DNA of 64,000 nt from Microbacterium esteraromaticum. GTDB taxonomy: Bacteria > Actinomycetota > Actinomycetes > Actinomycetales > Microbacteriaceae. Each line of letters starts with the position of its first letter. Position 1 is the stretch's first letter. Positions 58,868 through 64,000 of the stretch are shown here, piece after piece. The notes under the pieces are model-generated. The model did no database searches. It had not been told where the DNA came from and saw only the letters and a program-made list of their open reading frames with translations. The position numbers were made by a program, and so were the translations under genes. Location of the stretch: the NCBI RefSeq assembly GCF_014084045.1, contig NZ_CP043732.1, positions 2,170,001-2,234,000 on the forward strand, written 5' to 3'.

Positions 58868-60083
58868 CCCGCAGGCGCAGCATCCGGTAGCCGACACCGG
58901 CCAGCACCACACCGGTGCCGATCAGCGAAGCGACCACGGGCAGCGTCGAGACGAGCACGAGGCATCCGATCGCGCCGATCACCTGCAGCGCCCGCGGGTA
59001 GCGGCGCACGTCGGCGTGCTGCCTGAAGGCCGCGGCGTTCGCGATCAGGTAGTAGAGCAGCACGCCGAACGACGAGAAGCCGATCGCGCCGCGCAGGTCG
59101 GCCACGAGCACGATGCCGACGACGATCAGCGCGACCGTGATCTCGGCGCGCTGAGGCACGTGCCAGCGCTCGTCGACGACGGCGAGGAACCGAGGCAGAT
59201 CCGATTCCCGCGCCATCGCGAGGGTCGTGCGGCCGATGCCGGTGATCAGCGCGAGCAGTGCGCCCAGCGACGCCGTCGCGCCCGCGACGCGCACCACAGG
59301 CTCGGTCCATTCCCAGCCGGCGACCGCGGCGACGTCGGCGAGCGGGTGATCGCTTCCGACGGCATCCGCACCCAGGGTCAGCATGACGGCGACCGCGACG
59401 AGCACGTACACGAGCACGGCGCCGCCGAGGGCGAGCACGATCGCGCGCGGGATGGTGCGTGCGGGGTCGACCACCTCCTCGCCCATGGTCGCGATGCGCG
59501 CGTACCCGGCGAACGCGAAGAACAGCAGGCCGGCGCCCTGCAGCACGCCGTACGCGGTCGCATCGGGCAGGGGAGCAGGTGCGGCAGCCGGCGCGCCGGC
59601 GAATCCGGATGCCATGACCGCGGCGAGTCCGATCAGCGAGATCACCACGAGGATGCGCGTGAGCAGCGCGGTGCGCGTGATGCCGAAGCAGTTGACCGTG
59701 GCGAGGGCCGCGACGGCCAGCACGGCGACGGTCGTGTGCCAGCCCTCAGGGGCGGCATAGGCAGCGAACGTCATCGCCATCGCGGCGCAACTGGCGATCT
59801 TGCCGATCACGAAGCACCATCCGGCGATGTATCCGGACCACGGGCCGATCTCGGCGCGCGCGTATGCGTAGGTGCCGCCGGCGACGGGATGCGCGGCCGC
59901 CAGCTGGGCGGAGGAGGTGGCGTTGCAGAACGCGACGAGCGCGGCGATGGCCAGCGCGATGAGGATGCCCGATCCGGCGACGCCGAGCGCCGGCGACCAT
60001 ACGGCGAACACGCCCGCCCCGATCATCGATCCGAGTCCGATGGCAACGGCGTCGGTGAGGGTGAGGCGGCGCGCGAGAGGCAT
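58854..60083 (-). CDS. APC-superfamily amino acid permease
   Basis: A 409-residue permease with about twelve helices. The first carries AIGLGSMIGAGVFAVWSPAL, the substrate-binding unwound helix of the family. The segment GGTYAYARAEIGPWSGYIAGW and FAFAGYARIATMGEEVVDPA are also diagnostic. It imports or exchanges an unidentified amino acid. The C-terminus overlaps the SGNH gene. Confidence 0.92.
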   Translation of the reverse strand: MPLARRLTLTDAVAIGLGSMIGAGVFAVWSPALGVAGSGILIALAIAALVAFCNATSSAQLAAAHPVAGGTYAYARAEIGPWSGYIAGWCFVIGKIASCAAMAMTFAAYAAPEGWHTTVAVLAVAALATVNCFGITRTALLTRILVVISLIGLAAVMASGFAGAPAAAPAPLPDATAYGVLQGAGLLFFAFAGYARIATMGEEVVDPARTIPRAIVLALGGAVLVYVLVAVAVMLTLGADAVGSDHPLADVAAVAGWEWTEPVVRVAGATASLGALLALITGIGRTTLAMARESDLPRFLAVVDERWHVPQRAEITVALIVVGIVLVADLRGAIGFSSFGVLLYYLIANAAAFRQHADVRRYPRALQVIGAIGCLVLVSTLPVVASLIGTGVVLAGVGYRMLRLRVTSH

Positions 60084-60124
60084 CCGTCCATGCTCGCACC
60101 TGGTGGTGAACGGCGTGTGACGCG

Positions 60125-60607
60125 TCAGGCGGCCTGATTCCGGCGCGACTGGGTGACGCGCTTCTTCTCGCGCACGTAGACCTCACGGCGCACCCTGGCG
60201 ACGACATCTCCCTGCCGGTCTGTGATGACGGTCTCGAACCACTCGCGCACCTGCGTGCCGCCGTGCGCCCGACGGCGCAGCTCGTCGGCCTGCTCGCGGG
60301 TGACGACGAACTCGGCGGTGAGCACCCCTCGACCCGGCTTGACGAACTCGATCTCGCCGCGGGTGTCCCACACGACATAGTCCTTCCCGAGCTGATGCAT
60401 CACGAGCATGAAGAAGTACGGGTCGGTCATCGCCGACATCGAACCGCCGAACGCCGTCTTGACGTAGTTGCGGGTGAGCGGGTTGACGTGCAGCTCGACG
60501 GTCGCACGCGTCCAGTCGTGACTGAAACGGCGTACTCGGATACCGCTGAACAGGTTCGGGAACCAGAGGCTCATGCCCACGGCGAGGCGTCGAGGAGTGA
60601 TGCGCAT
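60125..60607 (-). CDS. DUF4442 hotdog-fold protein
   Basis: A 160-residue DUF4442 protein, a hotdog fold related to thioesterases but without known activity. It has PLTRNYVKTAFGGSMSAMTD and PYFFMLVMHQLGKDYVVWD, typical of the family. The ATG at 60605-60607 is preferred; earlier in-frame codons run into the GntR promoter region. It is divergent from the GntR gene. Confidence 0.82.
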   Translation of the reverse strand: MRITPRRLAVGMSLWFPNLFSGIRVRRFSHDWTRATVELHVNPLTRNYVKTAFGGSMSAMTDPYFFMLVMHQLGKDYVVWDTRGEIEFVKPGRGVLTAEFVVTREQADELRRRAHGGTQVREWFETVITDRQGDVVARVRREVYVREKKRVTQSRRNQAA

Positions 60608-60667
60608 GTCGTCAGTCTGATCAGCGGGAGAGGCCGTGTCAGATCGACTGGCGATGCCGCACAAATG

Positions 60668-60703
60668 ATCTAGTTGCCATAGTTGATCTAGTTTGAGTAG
60701 AAT
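60668..60703 (+). promoter_or_regulatory. GntR gene promoter with direct repeats
   Basis: TTGCCA (60674-60679) and TAGAAT (60698-60703) with an 18-bp gap form a fair -35/-10 pair. GATCTAGTT occurs twice, at 60668-60676 and 60685-60693, 17 bp apart, around the -35. This AT-richer stretch is a plausible binding site for the GntR protein itself. Confidence 0.5.
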
Positions 60704-60723
60704 AAGTGGCATTGGAGGTAAGG

Positions 60724-61074
60724 ATGCTCATCAGAGTCGACCCGGACAGCCCTCGCCCGCTGTTCGAGCAGATCGCGGCCTCGGTCCGCGGAGAGGTGCT
60801 TGCGGGAAGGATCGGGCCGGGCGACCGGCTGCCGGCCGCGCGCGATCTCGCCGAGGCCGTCGAGGTGAACGTGCACACGGCGCTCCGCGCCTATCAGGAG
60901 CTGCGAGACGAGGGTCTCGTCGAGCTGCGACGGGGCAGGGGCGCGGTGATCTCGGCCTCGGCGGCGCCGCTTGCCGATCTCGCCGAAGAGATCGCCGCTC
61001 TCGTACGACGCGGAGCCGAACTCGGCGTCACCCCCACGACCCTCGCCGCTTTGATCAAGGAGATGAGCTCATGA
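60724..61074 (+). CDS. GntR-family regulator, YtrA type
   Basis: A 116-residue regulator with a GntR winged helix (PLFEQIAASVRGEVLAGRI, LPAARDLAEAVEVNVHTALR, DEGLVELRRGRG) and only a short C-terminal helix. This is the YtrA subfamily, which usually controls a neighbouring membrane protein. The ATG at 60724 follows TTGGAGG. Its stop overlaps the start of the DUF1648 gene (ATGA), so the two form an operon. Confidence 0.92.
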   Translation: MLIRVDPDSPRPLFEQIAASVRGEVLAGRIGPGDRLPAARDLAEAVEVNVHTALRAYQELRDEGLVELRRGRGAVISASAAPLADLAEEIAALVRRGAELGVTPTTLAALIKEMSS

Positions 61075-62108
61075 CCTCGCCCGCCCACGGCCCCACTACG
61101 CAGCCGGACACCGCCGCCGAGGTGCGTCGAGCCCGGCGCGCACTGATCGTCGTCGGACTCGTCGCCCCCGCGGTGCTCACCGCGGCGGCTGTCGCCCTCA
61201 TCGCCCTGTGGATGCCCGAGCTGCCAGACCCTGTGGCCATGCACTGGGGCTCGGACGGGGTCGACGGCTTCGCCCCGCCGGCCGCCTATCTGTGGCTCGC
61301 CGCCGTGCTTGGTCTGGGCCTGCCGCTGCTTCTCGTGACCACCACGCTGTCGATGGCGCGCACGCAGTGGGGTGTGACGGCACGTTTTCTCGGCGCCATC
61401 GCACTCGGCCTCTCGGGATTCAGTGCAGTGATCGCCGCGGGATCCGTGTGGATGCAGCGGGGTCTCGCAGACGCCGCAGCGGCGACGAACGTGCTGCCCG
61501 TCATGATCGGCGGGTTCTGTGCGCTGCTCGTGCTGTCGGCGGTGGGCTGGGTGCTGCAGCCCGATGTCGCGGCCACACCGGCTGCGACGTTGAAGAGCAC
61601 CCAGCTCAGGTCGATCGCGGCGGGGGAGCGGGTGGTCTGGATGGGTACGGCGACCATGGCACGCCCCGGTGTGGTCGTGATCGGACTGGCCGCGGTGATG
61701 CTGATCGGGGTGACCGGGGTGATGCTGCTGCAGGCGCCGGACAAGGTCTGGATCCCGCTGCTCGTGCTGGTCGTGGTGGGACTCGCCCTCGCTGCGACGG
61801 CATCGTTCCGGGTGCGTGTCGGGGTCGACGGGCTGACAGTCCGCTCGCAGCTCGGGGCCCCGCGGCTGCATGTGCCGCTCGATGAGATCAGCTCGGTGCG
61901 GGCGATCGAATGCCACCCGTTCGCGGAGTTCGGCGGAGTGGGCTGGCGCGTCGCGCTGGACGGCCGCACGGGCATCGTGCTGCGCAGCGGACCGGCGATC
62001 GAGGTGAGTCGTCGCGGTAAGGGCGCAGTGGTCGTGACCGTCGACGGCGCCGAGACCGCAGCCGCGACCCTGCAGGCGCACCTCGAGCACCGGAGTGCGA
62101 CGCGCTGA
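61071..62108 (+). CDS. DUF1648-containing membrane protein
   Basis: A 345-residue membrane protein with about six helices. The first periplasmic loop LPDPVAMHWGSDGVDGFAPP is the DUF1648 signature. The C-terminal domain (FRVRVGVDGLTVRSQLGAP ... LDGRTGIVLRSGPAIEVS) looks like a soluble PH-like module. DUF1648 proteins often pair with YtrA regulators and may take part in cell-envelope stress responses. Translationally coupled to the GntR gene. Confidence 0.85.
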   Translation: MTSPAHGPTTQPDTAAEVRRARRALIVVGLVAPAVLTAAAVALIALWMPELPDPVAMHWGSDGVDGFAPPAAYLWLAAVLGLGLPLLLVTTTLSMARTQWGVTARFLGAIALGLSGFSAVIAAGSVWMQRGLADAAAATNVLPVMIGGFCALLVLSAVGWVLQPDVAATPAATLKSTQLRSIAAGERVVWMGTATMARPGVVVIGLAAVMLIGVTGVMLLQAPDKVWIPLLVLVVVGLALAATASFRVRVGVDGLTVRSQLGAPRLHVPLDEISSVRAIECHPFAEFGGVGWRVALDGRTGIVLRSGPAIEVSRRGKGAVVVTVDGAETAAATLQAHLEHRSATR

Positions 62109-62120
62109 CGCCTCAGCATC

Positions 62121-62217
62121 GTCGGGGATCTCAGACCACTCGGCATCCGATCGGCGTGTCGTGGGGCCCAGCCGCACGACACGCCGTGTCGCAGCGGAAC
62201 GGCCTGAGATCTCCGAC
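62121..62217. repeat. Palindromic element, copy 4 (97 bp)
   Basis: The outer arms GTCGGGGATCTCAGACC and GGCCTGAGATCTCCGAC are complementary with few mismatches. The inner GGCGTGTCGTG pairs with CACGACACGCC. It starts 12 bp after the DUF1648 stop, and is 10 bp longer than the other copies because of extra bases between the arms. Confidence 0.8.
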
Positions 62218-62263
62218 ATGCGCGCGCCTTGACCGCGGGCCGCGGCCCCGGTTGGCTGGGCTC

Positions 62264-62926
62264 ATGGCCGAATCCACCCCGCATGCCTGGCGCGCCGCCG
62301 ACGAGTACCTCTCCGACCTGCTGGTCGGGCACGACCCGGCACTGGAAGCGGCGCTCGCCGCGCAGCGGAAGGCGGGCATGCCCGACATCGAGGTCGCCCC
62401 TGTCGCCGGCAAGCTGCTGAACCTGCTGGTGCGGATGAGCGGCGCGCGGCGCGTGCTCGAGATCGGAACCCTCGGCGGCTACTCGACCATCTGGATGGCG
62501 CGCGCGGTGGGCGAGCAGGGGCGCGTCGTGACGATCGAGGCCGAGCAGGACAACGCCGACATCGCACGCGCCAGCATCGATGCGGCCGGCGTGGGGGACC
62601 GGGTCGAGATCCGGGTCGGACGCGGCGAGGACGTGCTGCCGACGCTTGTGGGCGGATTCGATCTCGTGTTCATCGACGCCGACAAGGAGTCGAACACCCT
62701 CTACCTCGACTGGGCCGCCAGGTTGGGGCACCCCGGCACGGTGATCGTGCTCGACAACGTGGGGCGCGACGGCGAGATCGTGAACGACGCCACCGACGAC
62801 ACGAAGGTCATCGGCACGCGCGACGGGCTGCGGATGCTGGGGGAGGACCCCCGCTTCGACGCGACGGCGCTGCAGACGGTGGGCGTCAAGGGCTGGGACG
62901 GCGTGGCCCTCGCGCTCGTGGTGTGA
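62264..62926 (+). CDS. O-methyltransferase, class I SAM-dependent
   Basis: A 220-residue catechol-type O-methyltransferase. The SAM site is VLEIGTLGGYSTIWMARAV. The metal-binding segment VFIDADKESNTLYLDWA and VLDNVGRDGEI complete the pattern. Such enzymes methylate catechols or similar hydroxyls with a divalent metal; substrate unknown. The ATG at 62264 has little ribosome-site sequence before it. Confidence 0.92.
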   Translation: MAESTPHAWRAADEYLSDLLVGHDPALEAALAAQRKAGMPDIEVAPVAGKLLNLLVRMSGARRVLEIGTLGGYSTIWMARAVGEQGRVVTIEAEQDNADIARASIDAAGVGDRVEIRVGRGEDVLPTLVGGFDLVFIDADKESNTLYLDWAARLGHPGTVIVLDNVGRDGEIVNDATDDTKVIGTRDGLRMLGEDPRFDATALQTVGVKGWDGVALALVV

Positions 62927-63023
62927 CACGCGCCCGAGGCCGGACGAGTGGCACGGCTAGACTGAATCGCGGATCGACGTCGCTCCACCACCACCCTTTT
63001 CTCCCTTTCGAAGGAGCACTTCT

Positions 63024-64000
63024 GTGGCACTGATCGAGGCTGTAGGCGCACGCGAGATTCTCGACTCGCGCGGAAACCCGACCGTCGAGGTGGAGGTGCT
63101 CCTCGATGACGGCGTCGTGCAGCGCGCCGCCGTCCCCTCCGGTGCATCCACCGGAGCCTTCGAGGCGTATGAGCTGCGTGATGGCGACAAGGGCCGCTAC
63201 GGCGGGAAGGGCGTCCTCAAGGCCGTCGAGGCCGTGATCGACGAGCTCGGCCCCGCGATCGAGGGTGTCGAGGCGAGCGAGCAGCGCATCGTCGACGAGA
63301 TCCTCAACGAGGTCGACGGCACCGACAACAAGAAGCGCGTCGGCGCCAATGCCATCCTCGGCGTCAGCCTGGCCGTGGCCAAGGCCGCAGCCGACTCGGC
63401 CGACCTGCCGCTGTTCCGCTACCTCGGCGGCCCCAACGCGCACCTGCTGCCCGTTCCGCTGTTCAACGTCATCAACGGCGGCGAGCACGCCGACAACGGC
63501 ATCGACATGCAGGAGTTCTTCCTCGCCCCGATCGGTGCAGACACCTACTCCGAGTCGCTGCGCTGGGGCGTCGAGACGTACCACGTGCTGCGCGCCGAGC
63601 TGAAGGCGGCGGGCTACGCCACGGGCCTCGGCGACGAGGGCGGCTTCGCCCCCGACCTGCCCAGCAACCGCGAGGGACTCGAGTTCCTCATCAAGGCGAT
63701 CGAGAAGGCCGGCTTCACCCCGGGCAAGGACATCGCGCTCGGCCTCGACGTCGCCGCGACCGAGTTCTTCACCGACGGCGTCTACCGCCTCGACAACAAG
63801 GACTGGACCGGCCCCGAGCTGATCGAGTACTACCAGGGCCTCGTCTCGGACTTCCCGATCGTCACGATCGAGGATGCCCTGGCCGAAGACGACTGGGACA
63901 ACTGGAAGCAGCTCACCGATGCCCTCGGCGGCAAGGTGCAGCTCGTCGGCGACGACCTGTTCGTCACCAACCCCGAGCGACTCGGCGACGGCATCACGCG
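63024..64000 (+). CDS. eno: Enolase (partial, runs off the window)
   Basis: The first 325 codons of enolase, which converts 2-phosphoglycerate to PEP. It reads [56 protein letters not shown] and [13 protein letters not shown] with the catalytic Glu. The GTG at 63024 has AAGGAG nine bases upstream. The frame is open to the last base of the window, so the C-terminal quarter is missing only because of the cut. Confidence 0.97.
   Translation, partial: MALIEAVGAREILDSRGNPTVEVEVLLDDGVVQRAAVPSGASTGAFEAYELRDGDKGRYGGKGVLKAVEAVIDELGPAIEGVEASEQRIVDEILNEVDGTDNKKRVGANAILGVSLAVAKAAADSADLPLFRYLGGPNAHLLPVPLFNVINGGEHADNGIDMQEFFLAPIGADTYSESLRWGVETYHVLRAELKAAGYATGLGDEGGFAPDLPSNREGLEFLIKAIEKAGFTPGKDIALGLDVAATEFFTDGVYRLDNKDWTGPELIEYYQGLVSDFPIVTIEDALAEDDWDNWKQLTDALGGKVQLVGDDLFVTNPERLGDGIT

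Overview
The window looks like an ordinary chromosomal stretch of a high-GC Gram-positive actinobacterium. It is most like Microbacterium or a close Microbacteriaceae relative, judging from the very high GC content, the GTG starts, the ATGA-coupled operons, the fused cydDC, the RamB-type regulator, the GTP-dependent PEP carboxykinase and the FMN riboswitch upstream of ribD. I see no phage, transposase, CRISPR array, tRNA or rRNA, and no gene-free stretch longer than about 290 bp. Layout: 28-1551 is an ATP-dependent DNA ligase. 1773-6368 is a leftward phenylacetyl-CoA epoxidase operon (paaABCDE plus a paaG-like gene) with a PaaR-like operator at its head. 6468-8567 is a RecQ-like helicase with a phosphoribosyltransferase-like tail. 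8742-17673 is a second leftward operon, tightly overlapped. It runs from a branched-chain-type 2-oxoacid dehydrogenase (E1alpha, E1beta, E2) into thiolase, enoyl-CoA hydratase, hydroxyacyl-CoA dehydrogenase, PaaZ and PaaI. A divergent Lrp/AsnC gene and a second, weaker PaaR-like site lie at its head. The two operons together cover phenylacetyl-CoA catabolism from epoxidation to acetyl-CoA and succinyl-CoA; no paaK or paaR is in the window.

18-31 kb holds a HAD phosphatase, a DUF998 membrane protein, a long GapB-type GAPDH, an AlkZ-like protein, a thioesterase-like gene with a frameshift, RamB divergent from pckG, an ABC exporter preceded by a tiny HTH gene with a striking 50-bp dyad promoter, a mechanosensitive-channel-like protein and an LD-carboxypeptidase. 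31.8-35.8 kb is the riboflavin operon (ribD, ribE, ribBA, ribH and a small membrane protein) under an FMN riboswitch. 35.9-42.2 kb holds an Fpg/Nei glycosylase, a GNAT enzyme, an EamA/RarD permease and mfd.

42.2-49.8 kb is the most interesting region. It carries the cytochrome bd oxidase genes cydA and cydB, the fused assembly ABC transporter cydDC, and a BlaI-type repressor paired with an M56 (BlaR1-like) metallopeptidase. A 17-bp operator of the form TTCTAC-N5-GTAGAA occurs once over the cydDC promoter. It occurs three times, at exact 21-bp steps, between blaI and cydA. This suggests a proteolytically switched repressor that controls the terminal oxidase. The rest holds a gamma-carbonic-anhydrase-like protein, NADP-type glutamate dehydrogenase, PEP carboxylase, NhaA, MazG, HisS, an SGNH hydrolase, an APC permease, a DUF4442 protein, a GntR/DUF1648 pair, an O-methyltransferase and the first three quarters of enolase, which runs off the right edge.

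Two window-wide patterns stand out. First, the intergenic gaps are full of palindromes, including a family of roughly 87-bp elements at four loci, each 12-31 bp after a stop codon. Second, three genes (E2, the thioesterase-like gene and cydA) are broken by six frameshifts in total. Each is explained by one base missing from a G/C run that now has four bases, which points to sequence error rather than true pseudogenes.
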